Notes: a model not told the origin generated them from the sequence alone. Counted from the first letter of the stretch, positions 1-8,129 are shown. The stretch: 64,000 nt of DNA from Roseimicrobium sp. ORNL1 (GCF_011044495.1 NZ_CP049143.1:310001-374000), one strand, 5' to 3'. Made by a program: numbers and translations.

Positions 1-1
1 C

Positions 2-166
2 CTGCTGCGCCACAGCTTCGCCACGCATCTGCTGGGAAATGGAGCGGACCTGCGAGTCATCCAGGAAATGCTGGGCCATGCGGATATCGCCACCACGCAG
101 ATCTATACACATGTGGACCAGAATCGCCTGAAGGACACGCATCGTCGCTTCCATCCGCGAAGATAG
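2..166 (+). CDS. Tyrosine recombinase XerC/XerD, C-terminal fragment (5' end outside window)
   Basis: The reading frame is open from the first bases to a TAG at 164-166 and encodes the last 54 residues of a Xer-type site-specific tyrosine recombinase. The visible part has the helix with HxxR ([11 protein letters not shown]), the [10 protein letters not shown] segment with the catalytic His, and the nucleophile context IYTHV with its Tyr. Xer proteins resolve chromosome dimers at dif by strand exchange. XerC and XerD cannot be told apart from this fragment. The truncation is only the window edge; the end of the protein looks normal. Confidence 0.9.
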   Translation: MLRHSFATHLLGNGADLRVIQEMLGHADIATTQIYTHVDQNRLKDTHRRFHPRR

Positions 167-233
167 CCGGTTCGTTTGATTGCGTTTCTGTTTCTTGCAG
201 ACTCGCCTCAGCCGTTCTGGTATTCTCCCGCCC

Positions 234-1169
234 ATGCGCCGCTTCCTTTCCTTCCTGCCGTTGTTCGTCGCTGCCACCACTGCTGTCACTGCCTTGCAGG
301 CTGGTGAAGTCATTGCCTCCAAAGCTCCTGCTCAAGTCACCGCCAGCAAGGGCACGGATGAAGCCCTGCTGAAGGAGTTCCTCGCCCCGGAGCTGGCCTT
401 CCGCTACGACTACGATTTCCCCATGTCCCTGGAGAATGCCGCCGGCGAATACTCCATGCACGAGTTCCGCGCCAGCGTGCCGCTGCCTCCGGTGATGACG
501 GATACCTTCATCCTTCTCGCGAAGCTGAACTACCGTCTCTTCCTCGCGGATGTGGATACCTCGGTGCTGCATGAGGACCTCGACCTCCACACGCTGCGCC
601 TGCCTATCCAGGCCGCCTGGCTTTCACCCACCAGCCCCTGGCTTGCCGCTGCGTATGTGGAGCCTGGTATCTCCAGCGACTTCAATCGCATCAACAGCGA
701 CGCCTTCGACCTCTCCGCCGGCTTTGGCATTGGCTACCGCTTCTCGCCCAACTTCATGGCCGCCGTCGGCGCGGGCTATTCGCGCAACTATGGCGATGAC
801 GACGTATTCCCCGTGCTCGCCCTGCTCTGGCGTGTGAGTGATCGCTTCACTGTCACCTTCTCGCCTGATGGACTCATCCCCTCCTACAAAGTAAGTGATG
901 ACCTCTACATCAAGCTGCGTGCCGAGCTCATCGGTGGCCGCTGGCTCATTGAGGACGAAGAAGGCCGCGGGCGCATCCTCCGCCTGCAAGGCGCCAGCGC
1001 CACCCTCCAAGCCGAGCAACGTCTCTTCAAAGATTGCTGGCTCACCCTCGGTGTTGGTATCAATGCCTTCTCCGAGTTGCGTATCGAAGACAGCAACAAA
1101 AGAGAACTGCTGGACGAAGACCTCGAAGATGGCGTGGTCATCCGCACGGGATTGAAGTGGGTCTTCTAA
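234..1169 (+). CDS. Outer-membrane beta-barrel-like protein (DUF6268-like)
   Basis: This 311-aa secreted protein starts at the ATG at 234. A longer frame exists, but this start gives a clean signal peptide (MRRFLSFLPLFVAATTA) ending in an A-x-A-like region. The mature part alternates short hydrophobic/aromatic strands with acidic turns and ends in Trp-Val-Phe, the terminal aromatic typical of BAM-assembled outer-membrane barrels. The pattern recalls the DUF6268 family common in Verrucomicrobiota and Planctomycetota; that assignment is from memory of the family, not a search. The substrate or role is unknown. It sits downstream of the Xer fragment on the same strand. Confidence 0.7.
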   Translation: MRRFLSFLPLFVAATTAVTALQAGEVIASKAPAQVTASKGTDEALLKEFLAPELAFRYDYDFPMSLENAAGEYSMHEFRASVPLPPVMTDTFILLAKLNYRLFLADVDTSVLHEDLDLHTLRLPIQAAWLSPTSPWLAAAYVEPGISSDFNRINSDAFDLSAGFGIGYRFSPNFMAAVGAGYSRNYGDDDVFPVLALLWRVSDRFTVTFSPDGLIPSYKVSDDLYIKLRAELIGGRWLIEDEEGRGRILRLQGASATLQAEQRLFKDCWLTLGVGINAFSELRIEDSNKRELLDEDLEDGVVIRTGLKWVF

Positions 1170-1235
1170 CTGGTGGACATCCTCGTGCTCGACTTTGAGG
1201 TGCTTTCCTCTCACACGACCCAAGATACTCCGCGT

Positions 1236-1640
1236 TCAAGAAGCGGCTCTTGTTCGCTGCTCAACCTCCTTCGGTGGCGGTGTATCCTCATAGTGAGCTG
1301 TGAGACCCATGTAGCCCAATGCCCCGGCTAAGATGAACGCCAAGGTCAGGTCTGCGGCCACGGTCCAGATGGCTCTGCGTTTGCGAAGAAGATATTGGAG
1401 GATGCAGCCCGCCACGAAATAGCACACTGCCGCCCCCAGACCAATCAGGGCGAAAATCACCACCACGCCAAATGCATCCTGTCCATCGCCCGGATAGGGC
1501 TCGCCCCACCGTATGTGCACGTAGGGCATGGCTCGGGCCACGAGAACAGCCAGTGCGAGGCGTAGGCAGATTGGCAGGATGTGCCTCCACCCACTTCGAT
1601 AGAGATCGTCGATATTCCTGGTGTCGGAAGGGGCCAGCAT
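1236..1640 (-). CDS. Small hypothetical membrane protein with about three transmembrane helices
   Basis: This is a 134-aa protein if started at the ATG at 1640; the frame extends upstream to 1811, but those residues are Arg/Ser-rich and look non-coding. Hydrophobic stretches lie near residues 20-36 (ICLRLALAVLVARAM), 55-80 (FGVVVIFALIGLGAAVCYF) and 95-115 (LTLAFILAGALGYMGL), consistent with three membrane helices and a short charged cytoplasmic tail. No family was recognised. It converges on the barrel gene upstream and is divergent from the secreted protein that follows. Confidence 0.55.
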   Translation of the reverse strand: MLAPSDTRNIDDLYRSGWRHILPICLRLALAVLVARAMPYVHIRWGEPYPGDGQDAFGVVVIFALIGLGAAVCYFVAGCILQYLLRKRRAIWTVAADLTLAFILAGALGYMGLTAHYEDTPPPKEVEQRTRAAS

Positions 1641-1865
1641 CGTTCGCGTTTTGGGAAGTGACAGCGCGGATGCTATCCAAGGTCGCCGCTGTAGTAAAGT
1701 AAAGGTAACGGCCGTCACTGGAAGCGCACAGTTCACGTGCACGATGCGCCTCTGCAAACCTCTTCGGGAGAGGCGGGATACACCGGATTCTTTTTTTGCA
1801 TTCCGTGGCAAAATCGTTTTGACGGATATGATAATGCATACTACCGGCCAGCCGTTTTGCGTGGC

Positions 1866-2627
1866 ATGAAAAAAATCGCATTCTCCCTGGCTGTCAGTCT
1901 GGCTCTATCCCTTCCTCTTGCGGCGCAAAAAGCCCCGGCTACGCCGCCCGGCATGACCTTTGCGACCAACTGGCTCGCGACCCAGCTCATTACCCGGCGT
2001 GAATTGTTGGAGTGTCTGGATCTCTATTCCAAGGCAGCGGCCGGTGGCAAAACGGATCCCGTCACCATCTGGGGCCCGGTGAAGTGGCTCATGCCGGTGC
2101 AGGAGGCCATCAAGGCGCTTCCCAAGGGAGTCCGCAAGCAGAGGGAGTTCAGGGTCACGAACCTGGCCTTTCCACAGAACTCACTCATGGTCACCATCAT
2201 GGCGATCACCGGGTCAGAATTTGTCGATGGAGGTGAGAAGTTCAATCTCATCTACTTCATCAGCGATGCGAAACAACAGGTGATAAGCGTCCAGCTTGTA
2301 CAGACGAATCCCAAAATTGTACTCTGGCAGCCCAGGCCGGAGGGGGTGAGGGAGCCTTACTACAATTTCATTGATGACAAATGGAATGGAAGCACCCGGC
2401 AGTGCGTGCCATTTCAGACCAAAACCACCAGCGACGGTGTCACCCTTATCAAGACTGCCCTTCTCAAGCTCCCGAACTTGCCGCAGCCTCCTACCGGTGC
2501 AGCGCCTCCGCCCAATTTTTACGCGTTCATTCCGTACCTTGAAAGCGTTCACTGGTACCTCCCGGCACCGTTCGCGGCCAAGTTCCAGGAAATCGTGGAG
2601 CACAATCGCAAGTCAGGAGTTCCGTGA
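1866..2627 (+). CDS. Secreted hypothetical protein
   Basis: This 253-aa protein starts at the ATG at 1866 (MKKIAFSLAVSLALSLPLAAQ), a textbook signal peptide with cleavage after LAAQ or nearby; the in-frame upstream extension to 1737 is not needed. The mature part contains a two-stranded-looking segment with IYFISDAKQQVISVQLV and a tail rich in Pro. No enzyme motif or named domain was recognised. It is probably periplasmic or extracellular. The gene stands alone, with a REPIN-like repeat immediately downstream. Confidence 0.7.
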   Translation: MKKIAFSLAVSLALSLPLAAQKAPATPPGMTFATNWLATQLITRRELLECLDLYSKAAAGGKTDPVTIWGPVKWLMPVQEAIKALPKGVRKQREFRVTNLAFPQNSLMVTIMAITGSEFVDGGEKFNLIYFISDAKQQVISVQLVQTNPKIVLWQPRPEGVREPYYNFIDDKWNGSTRQCVPFQTKTTSDGVTLIKTALLKLPNLPQPPTGAAPPPNFYAFIPYLESVHWYLPAPFAAKFQEIVEHNRKSGVP

Positions 2628-2648
2628 CTGAACCTGGACGGTTGATGG

Positions 2649-2725
2649 CAAGGAGCGGCGACTTCAGTCGCCGTTGCTTCGCGCCCGAAGCGCGAGTCGT
2701 CGGCGGCTAAAGCCGCGGCTCTTTG
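2649..2725. repeat. REPIN-like palindromic repeat, copy 1
   Basis: Two inverted half-elements flank a short spacer: the left arm begins CAAGGAGCGGCGACTTCAGT at 2650, and the reverse complement of the right arm begins CAAAGAGCCGCGGCTTTAGC. Each arm is itself a hairpin (GCGACttcaGTCGC; CGGCTaaAGCCG). The conserved CAAGGAGC edge recurs in the element at 12279-12420 and in a half-copy at 4234. The architecture matches REPINs, which are mobilised by RAYT transposases encoded elsewhere; no RAYT gene is present here. The element lies between two same-strand genes. Confidence 0.7.
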
Positions 2726-2838
2726 GGGGCGCATCGTGTGAAGGATACCTTCACCCGTGTGAGAGTCTTGCCTGTTGTGAGACGTTTGAATACGAGATTC
2801 CTCTGGCAGGAAAATCAACCACTGTTCACACTCACTTC

Positions 2839-4200
2839 ATGCACGCATCCTCCCGCTTCACCGCCGCGCTTCTGGCTGGCAGCCTCGCGATGGTATCCAC
2901 GTCACTCCGCACGCATGCGCAGGAGCGCCCCGGCATCAATTACGATGAATCCAAAGCCGGTGGCCTGCCCAATCTGGATCCACTCACGGCATCCGATGGC
3001 ACGAAGATCACCACCAAGGAGCAGTGGCTGGAGAAGCGGAAGCCGGAGCTCATGAAGCTCTTCGCGAGTGAGGTGTATGGGAAGACACCCGGTGGCGCGA
3101 CCAAAGCCACTAAAGTGGAAGTGTTATCTGAAGATAAGAACGCCCTCGGTGGCAAGGCCACGATGCGACGCGTCCGGCTGTCCTTCAGCAACGGCGCCGT
3201 GCTCACGGAGGGTGGCAAGGATCAGCCCAGTCAGAAAGGCGATGGCTACACGAGCCACGCCGACCTGCTGCTTTTCACGCCCAACGGCCTCACCAAGCCG
3301 GCACCCGCCTTTGTACAGCTGAACTTCGGTGGCAATCACTACACGACCACGGACCCCAGCATTCCCATTTCCGATGCCTGGTTCCGCAATGATAAGGACG
3401 GCAACTATGTGAACAACAAGGCCACGGAGAAGAGCCGTGGCAGTGGCGAACGACGCTGGCCGTACAAGGAAATCATCGAGCGTGGATATGCCGTGTGTAC
3501 CGCCTACTACGGCGACTTCGATCCTGATTTTGATGATGGATTCCAGAACGGCGTGCAGCCGCTCTTCTACAAGGACGGTCAGACCAAGCCCGCAGCAGAT
3601 GAGTGGGGCAGCATCGGCGCGTGGGCCTGGGGCATGAGCCGCATGGCGGACTACCTGCAAGGCGTCCCGGAAGTCGATGGCAAGAAGCTCATCTCCGTGG
3701 GCCACTCCCGCCTGGGCAAGACCTCCCTCTGGGCCGGCGCGCAGGATGAGCGCTTCGGTATTGTTGTCAGCAACGACTCCGGCGCGGGTGGCGCGGCCCT
3801 GAGCAAGCGCATCTATGGCGAGACTGTGGCCGTGCTGAACAAGAGCTTCCCTCACTGGTTCTGCGACAACTTCAACAAGTACTCCGACAACGAAAAGGAT
3901 CTACCCGTGGACCAGCACGAACTCATCGCTCTCATGGCCCCACGACCGGTCTACATCGCCAGCGCCACCGAGGATAACTGGGCTGACCAAAAAGGCGAGT
4001 TCCTCGGCGGAAAGCTTGCCGAACCCGTGTACGCCCTCTTCGGCCTGAAAGGTCTCGGCGTGGATGAACCCCCAGCCCCCGACAAGAGTGTGGGCGATGC
4101 CATTGGTTATCACAACCGCACCGGCAAGCACGACATCCTGCTGTTTGACTGGGAGCAGTACATGAACTTCGCCGACAAGCACTGGGGCAAGCCGCAGTGA
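2839..4200 (+). CDS. Glucuronoyl esterase, carbohydrate esterase family 15
   Basis: This 453-aa secreted hydrolase starts at the ATG at 2839 (MHASSRFTAALLAGSLAMVS signal peptide); the longer frame from 2674 runs through the upstream repeat. Family CE15 enzymes cleave ester bonds between lignin alcohols and 4-O-methyl-glucuronic acid side chains of xylan. The nucleophile elbow GHSRLGK (Ser about residue 290) and the following WAGAQDERF and SNDSGAGGAALS are diagnostic. MAPRPVYIASATED and the late YHNRTGKHDI, carrying the probable catalytic His, complete the alpha/beta-hydrolase core. The role would be plant cell-wall degradation outside the cell. No other xylan genes are adjacent. Confidence 0.88.
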   Translation: MHASSRFTAALLAGSLAMVSTSLRTHAQERPGINYDESKAGGLPNLDPLTASDGTKITTKEQWLEKRKPELMKLFASEVYGKTPGGATKATKVEVLSEDKNALGGKATMRRVRLSFSNGAVLTEGGKDQPSQKGDGYTSHADLLLFTPNGLTKPAPAFVQLNFGGNHYTTTDPSIPISDAWFRNDKDGNYVNNKATEKSRGSGERRWPYKEIIERGYAVCTAYYGDFDPDFDDGFQNGVQPLFYKDGQTKPAADEWGSIGAWAWGMSRMADYLQGVPEVDGKKLISVGHSRLGKTSLWAGAQDERFGIVVSNDSGAGGAALSKRIYGETVAVLNKSFPHWFCDNFNKYSDNEKDLPVDQHELIALMAPRPVYIASATEDNWADQKGEFLGGKLAEPVYALFGLKGLGVDEPPAPDKSVGDAIGYHNRTGKHDILLFDWEQYMNFADKHWGKPQ

Positions 4201-4232
4201 TAACCCGTCTGGCATCTGGATGGCAGCTTTCC

Positions 4233-4796
4233 TCAAGGAGCCGCGGCTTGCCCGGCTCCCACGATAAAGCTGCCCTTTTCCATTCGCTGATGTTGTTGAT
4301 AACCAGGAATGAAGTCCCCCAAGGCCTTGGGAAGCGCCTGCTTCAGCCGGAAGGTTTTTCCGGCAAGCCATGACCTGCTTTCGGGAGCCCAGTAATAGAC
4401 TACGGTGAGGCCGCTGAGTGTCGCCAGTGACAGGGGTTCGCCACTAATTTCGCTGCTGGCCATGATGAGCTTAACACGCTCCGTGCCATGCCCCTTGATT
4501 GTTACCACCGGATTGCCCGGTTTCACTCCGTGTATTAGCGCGGGGTGATATCCACCAGGCTTGAGGGGGATGCCAGGAGTGCTGGTGGCATATGCTCCAT
4601 AAAAGGCCGCAGGATACGCTGATGTATTCTGCACCTCGACTTCATATACAGGTCCATAGCCGGGTACCGTGGTAACCGGGCCTATCTTGAAGAGAAGTGG
4701 CGTGCGGACACGTGATTCCGGAATGAGATAGACTGCGCCCGCGATGGCAATGCAAGCGACGACCAAGAGAGTCCAAAACAAAAAGCGGCGTGGCAT
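4233..4796 (-). CDS. Hypothetical membrane-anchored protein
   Basis: This 187-aa protein begins MPRRFLFWTLLVVACIAIAGA, an uncleaved signal anchor or signal peptide, followed by a soluble domain with probable beta strands (VYEVEVQNTSAYPAAFYGAY; HGTERVKLIMASS). No family was recognised. Its last codons, encoding Ala-Ala-Ala-Pro-stop, fall inside a CAAGGAGCCGCGG sequence matching one arm of the local REPIN family, so the natural C-terminus may have been altered by a repeat insertion. It converges on the CE15 esterase gene. Confidence 0.6.
   Translation of the reverse strand: MPRRFLFWTLLVVACIAIAGAVYLIPESRVRTPLLFKIGPVTTVPGYGPVYEVEVQNTSAYPAAFYGAYATSTPGIPLKPGGYHPALIHGVKPGNPVVTIKGHGTERVKLIMASSEISGEPLSLATLSGLTVVYYWAPESRSWLAGKTFRLKQALPKALGDFIPGYQQHQRMEKGSFIVGAGQAAAP
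4234..4260. repeat. Possible solitary REP half-element overlapping a gene end
   Basis: CAAGGAGCCGCGGCTTGCCC resembles the edge and first stem of the REPIN arms at 2650 and 12281. Only one arm is present, and it overlaps the stop codon of the minus-strand gene ending at 4233. The match is short, so chance similarity is possible. Confidence 0.4.
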
Positions 4797-4994
4797 GCCG
4801 GATGAAACGCCAGCCCGTCACTCTATGAATCAAAAAAATCTGTTACCCAACCGGTCGCGGAGGGAGGGAACCGCTGAAGGGTTGCTTCGCCCCGGACATC
4901 AGACGCCCGGCACCTCAACGCTTTGCGTCTTTTGCGTTTTTTTGCGGCTAATAAAACAGCTTACTACCTCCCATGACGCGGCCTTCCTCCGCCC

Positions 4995-5034
4995 CAAAAA
5001 AACAGGAGACAACCTCGCGGTCGTCTCCTGTTAG
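4995..5034 (-). terminator. Rho-independent terminator
   Basis: An inverted repeat AACAGGAGACAACC / GGTCGTCTCCTGTT (one mismatch) with a 4-nt loop is followed on the minus strand by a T-run (AAAAAAA at 4996-5002 on the plus strand). It suits the catalase-like gene that ends at 5154 on the minus strand. The rest of 4797-5153 is GC-rich non-coding sequence in which no gene was seen. Confidence 0.75.
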
Positions 5035-5153
5035 TTCACCTCTTACCCGGGTCCTGCGGACGTTGGGGGCGTCGCCCGCTTTACCGGGTGGGGGATTTGG
5101 GGTGATTTTTTCTTACGTTATGGTGATGGGTTCGGATGCAGAAGTGGCTGCGT

Positions 5154-5495
5154 TCAGGCGGACGCGGAAGCCATCCTGGACATCTCCTGCTCGATGTTGA
5201 TGCCAAGGGCTCTTGCCGCACCGACGCCGTAGTTCACATCCGCGCGGTAGAAGTGGCAGATGGCGCGCATCTGGGTTTCGCGGGGCACCGAGCCCATGAC
5301 GCGAGCGACGTTGCCAAAGAGCCGCTGCCTTGCCTCCGAAGTCATGCGGCGGAAAAGACTCCCCGCCTGGGCGTAGATGCTCTCCCGGGCGAAGTCCGCC
5401 ATCTTCTCGATGAGTCCGAAGTTCTGCATGAGGACAGGTCCTTGCGGGCTGAGGGCGAGTTCCGTTGAAGGTTCTTCAGGCAATCGAGTGCTCAT
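5154..5495 (-). CDS. Core-less catalase-like protein (N- and C-terminal catalase segments joined)
   Basis: This 113-aa protein starts at the ATG at 5495. Residues about 14-40 (GPVLMQNFGLIEKMADFARE) resemble the N-terminal arm of clade-3 haem catalases (GPxLLQDxxLIEKLAHFxRE). Residues about 41-108 (QAGSLFRRM..., RAICHFYRADVNYGVGAARA) resemble the catalase-related C-terminal domain (PF06628 type). The roughly 350-residue haem barrel with the catalytic His and Asn and the axial Tyr is absent, so catalase activity is not expected. An OxyR-like operator lies 64 bp upstream and a terminator follows, both suggesting an expressed gene rather than debris. It could be a conserved small family, an accessory subunit or a recent deletion. 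Confidence 0.75.
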   Translation of the reverse strand: MSTRLPEEPSTELALSPQGPVLMQNFGLIEKMADFARESIYAQAGSLFRRMTSEARQRLFGNVARVMGSVPRETQMRAICHFYRADVNYGVGAARALGINIEQEMSRMASASA

Positions 5496-5558
5496 AGCGA
5501 ATACAGTGAGGGTTCGTGCGAACGTCTCTATTGTTGGCCCGGTGTTGCTGTGGCGGAA

Positions 5559-5595
5559 ATACTTCTTACCAAGGGTTACCATAGGATGGGCCTAT
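5559..5595. promoter_or_regulatory. Probable OxyR operator upstream of the catalase-like gene
   Basis: The element reads ATAC-N7-CAAG-N7-ATAG-N7-CTAT, the four-part spacing of OxyR sites (consensus ATAG-N7-CTAT-N7-ATAG-N7-CTAT). The second half is a perfect ATAG-N7-CTAT. Bases outside the core are also shared with the copy at 7106-7142 (ATACTT at the left, GGTWACCATAGG in the middle). It lies 64 bp upstream of the start at 5495. Confidence 0.7.
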
Positions 5596-5656
5596 GACGT
5601 TTCCTGTCAGGGAAAGAAAATAACCGCCACAGCGTGAACAGTTTGCGCAAGGATGC

Positions 5657-7021
5657 TTAGAGCGTTCTGAGGAATGCCGTTAGGTCTGCTTTCTCCTCGG
5701 TGGTCAGCTTGAGGGTGAGCACCAGGTTGAAGAATTCCACGGTGTCATCCAGCGTCATGAGACGGTCGTCATGCAGGTAAGGAGGCGAGTCCTTGATGCC
5801 GCGCAGCGGGAAGGTCTTGATGGGACCATCCGCGCTGGCCTTGCGACCGTTGATCATCTTCTCCTTGAAGAAGCGCTCCACCTGCAGGTCATGCATGAGG
5901 CCATCGGTGAAGTAGGGACCGGTGTGGCACACGGAGCACTGGGCTTTGCCAAAGAAGAGTTCCTGACCGCGCAGTTCCTGCTTCGTGGCCTTGTTGGGAT
6001 CCAGCTTGCCCAGAGGCGTGAGCTTTGGCGCGGGCGGGAAGCCGAGGATGTTTTCAAACTCCGCCATGAAGTGCACCTGGCTGCCTCGCTCGAGGATGTT
6101 CACCCCCTTGCGTGTGGCCTGTTCCGGATCACCATCGAAGTACGCCGCGCGTTGTTCGAACTCGGTGAAGTCTTCCACCGTCTTCATGGCGCGCTGTGAG
6201 CCAAAGGTATTGGTGATATTCATCCCGCGCAGCGTCGGCGTACCGATGCGGTGGCGATGTTCATTGGGGCGAATGTCACCCACGGTGTGCGTCGCGGCAT
6301 TCGTGTGGCCATTGGAGTGGCAGTCGAAGCAGGCGACACCTTGATGCGCGAGCAGAGCCTTGCGATCGTGCGTCGCATTGAACTGCGCCTGCGGGAAGGG
6401 CGTGACAAGCAATCGCAGACCTTCGAGCTGCTTGGGATTAAGGACGTTTTTGAAGACGTCGTAGAAATTTCCCAGCGTGATCAGTTTTCCTTGGGACACA
6501 TCGCCGAGGTCCGGTCGTGTGTTCAGGTAGATGGGCGCGGGGAACTCCGGCAGCATGTGGTCCGGCAGATCAAAGTCGAGGTCGAAGCGTGTGAGGTCAC
6601 GCCCCGTCTGCTCCTTCACACCGTCGATTTGCTTCTTGGGGAAGATCATGCCGCCCGCTTCGTGGTGCGGGTGGGGCAGGGGATAGAAGCCGGCAGGCCA
6701 GAGGTCCTTCGACTTGATCTCCTCGGGAGTCATCCCGGCGAGCTTGTCCCAAGTGGTGTCCTTGGGCAGATTCACGCGCACGCCGCCTTGCACGGCTTTG
6801 CCGCGGGGCATGGTGAGGCCTTCCACGGGTTTGTCGGAAAGGTCATAGCGTTCCTTGAGCAGGTCCTGCTGGCGTTTCGCGAACTGGGGCTTTTCGCCCT
6901 GCAGTTTTTTTACCATGGCATCGAAGTCGTCATCCGCGCGAGCGGCTGACGGCACCAGGGAAGAGGCGGTGAGCACGGCGAAAAGCGCGGCCCTCCGCAG
7001 GAATGCGGGTGGAGTGTTCAT
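5657..7021 (-). CDS. Di-haem cytochrome c peroxidase / MauG-like protein
   Basis: This 454-aa periplasmic protein has a signal peptide (ALFAVLTASSLVPSAARA). It has two c-type haem sites, CFDCH near residue 230 and CSVCH near residue 362. These and the surrounding segments (GTPTLRGMNITNTFGSQRA; FPLRGIKDSPPYLHDDRLMT) identify the CcpA/MauG superfamily. Members reduce hydrogen peroxide with electrons from small c-type cytochromes or oxidise protein side chains. It is divergent from oxyR, with the OxyR-like operator at 7106-7142 between them, so peroxide-inducible expression is likely. It is longer than classic CcpA (about 320-340 aa) and has an extra N-terminal region of about 120 aa. Confidence 0.88.
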   Translation of the reverse strand: MNTPPAFLRRAALFAVLTASSLVPSAARADDDFDAMVKKLQGEKPQFAKRQQDLLKERYDLSDKPVEGLTMPRGKAVQGGVRVNLPKDTTWDKLAGMTPEEIKSKDLWPAGFYPLPHPHHEAGGMIFPKKQIDGVKEQTGRDLTRFDLDFDLPDHMLPEFPAPIYLNTRPDLGDVSQGKLITLGNFYDVFKNVLNPKQLEGLRLLVTPFPQAQFNATHDRKALLAHQGVACFDCHSNGHTNAATHTVGDIRPNEHRHRIGTPTLRGMNITNTFGSQRAMKTVEDFTEFEQRAAYFDGDPEQATRKGVNILERGSQVHFMAEFENILGFPPAPKLTPLGKLDPNKATKQELRGQELFFGKAQCSVCHTGPYFTDGLMHDLQVERFFKEKMINGRKASADGPIKTFPLRGIKDSPPYLHDDRLMTLDDTVEFFNLVLTLKLTTEEKADLTAFLRTL

Positions 7022-7105
7022 GATCGGGTGAGGTGTAGGTGAGCGTGTTTTTTTGCTCCTGGGGGAGAGCGTATGATTTTAGGGCGGAATGGTAATATCA
7101 TTGAA

Positions 7106-7142
7106 ATACTTAGTGCCGCTGGTAACCATAGGTACCGCCTAT
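7106..7142. promoter_or_regulatory. Probable OxyR operator between peroxidase and oxyR
   Basis: The sequence reads ATAC-N7-CGCT-N7-ATAG-N7-CTAT, matching the OxyR four-half-site spacing with a perfect right half inside CCATAGG-N5-CCTATGG. The last half-site overlaps the oxyR start codon, a position expected for autorepression. It also faces the divergent peroxidase gene. The same spacing and shared flanking bases occur at 5559-5595. Confidence 0.75.
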
Positions 7143-8112
7143 GGAACTCCACCAGCTCCGCTACCTCACCGCTGTCGCGCGCACGGGAAATTTCAGCCGC
7201 GCCGCGGAGCAGTGCCACGTATCCCAGCCTTCGCTGAGCCAGCAGATACAAAAGCTGGAGGAGGAACTCGGCTGCCGTCTGTTTACGCGCCTCAAGCGTG
7301 AGGCGGTGCCCACGGAGGCGGGCAGGGCGCTCATCCAGCGCGCGCTGCGTATCCTTGCCGAGGTGGACGCCGCACAGCGTGAGGCGGATGATGCCGCGGT
7401 GGGTCAGGTGCGCGGCACGGTGAATGTGGGCGTGCTGCCTACTATCGCCCCGCATCTGCTGCCCTCCGTGATGAAGCGGGTGCGTGCGGAACTGCCCGCC
7501 GTGCAGGTCATCGTCCATGAGACCACCACGACCAATCTCCTCGCCCAGGCCGGCGCGTGTGAGCTGGACTTCGCCATCGTAAGCCTGCCCATCACGGATG
7601 AGCGGTTTGTGATCGAGACCTTGTTCTCAGAAGAGTTGCTGCTCGCCGTGCCGAAGGATCACGAACTCGCCACACGCCGCGAAGTGCGATTGGAAGATGT
7701 GGAACAGGAGCCTTTCATCCTGCTGCAAGAGGGACACTGCCTTGGCGACCAGGCCCTGCGTTTCTGTGACCGGCATAGCTGCCACCCGCCCGTGATTTTC
7801 CGCACGGCGCAGTTGGAGACGATTCAGGCCCTCGTCGCGGCAGGTGTAGGTGTGTCACTCATTCCAAACATGGCCTGCGGAAGCGGTCGTGTGTCCGAGC
7901 CCACCTATCGCTCTCTCACAGGAAAGCGCCCCGAGCGCGCCATCGCCGTCATCTGGCGAAAGGAGCAACACCTCAGCCGTGCCGCGGAGAGCTTGCTCAA
8001 TGTGTTGAGAAAAACGTACGGAGGACGCATTGCAAGTGCGGGTGCAGGGAAGGCAACGGCGTTGTCCCGCCCCAGTCAGAAGGCCAGCTCAGGCAAGGCG
8101 AAGAAGAGGTAA
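7141..8112 (+). CDS. oxyR: Hydrogen-peroxide sensor, LysR-type regulator OxyR
   Basis: This 323-aa LysR-family regulator has an N-terminal winged helix (MELHQLRYLTAVARTGNFSR, residues 1-60) and a C-terminal sensor domain. The OxyR signature is the pair of redox cysteines in EGHCLGDQALRFC, here Cys200 and Cys209, corresponding to Cys199/Cys208 of E. coli OxyR; oxidation to a disulfide activates the protein. The C-terminus carries a Lys/Ser-rich tail beyond the usual end. The operator at 7106-7142 overlaps its start, and the divergent peroxidase and the nearby catalase-like gene are the likely local targets. Confidence 0.92.
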   Translation: MELHQLRYLTAVARTGNFSRAAEQCHVSQPSLSQQIQKLEEELGCRLFTRLKREAVPTEAGRALIQRALRILAEVDAAQREADDAAVGQVRGTVNVGVLPTIAPHLLPSVMKRVRAELPAVQVIVHETTTTNLLAQAGACELDFAIVSLPITDERFVIETLFSEELLLAVPKDHELATRREVRLEDVEQEPFILLQEGHCLGDQALRFCDRHSCHPPVIFRTAQLETIQALVAAGVGVSLIPNMACGSGRVSEPTYRSLTGKRPERAIAVIWRKEQHLSRAAESLLNVLRKTYGGRIASAGAGKATALSRPSQKASSGKAKKR

Positions 8113-8129
8113 TTGGGAGATCTCCCAAT
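8112..8129. promoter_or_regulatory. Perfect 18-bp palindrome after oxyR
   Basis: ATTGGGAGATCTCCCAAT is a perfect palindrome that starts on the last base of the oxyR stop codon. It has no spacer and no T-run, so it could be a dimeric-protein site or a weak transcript end. The remaining 8130-8347 contains no recognised gene. Confidence 0.4.

Noticed and set aside
5154-5495. Simple pseudogene explanation for the catalase-like frame
   Set aside because: Both ends are in frame, there is no stop or frameshift, and operator and terminator are present, so decay is not the first reading, though it cannot be excluded.
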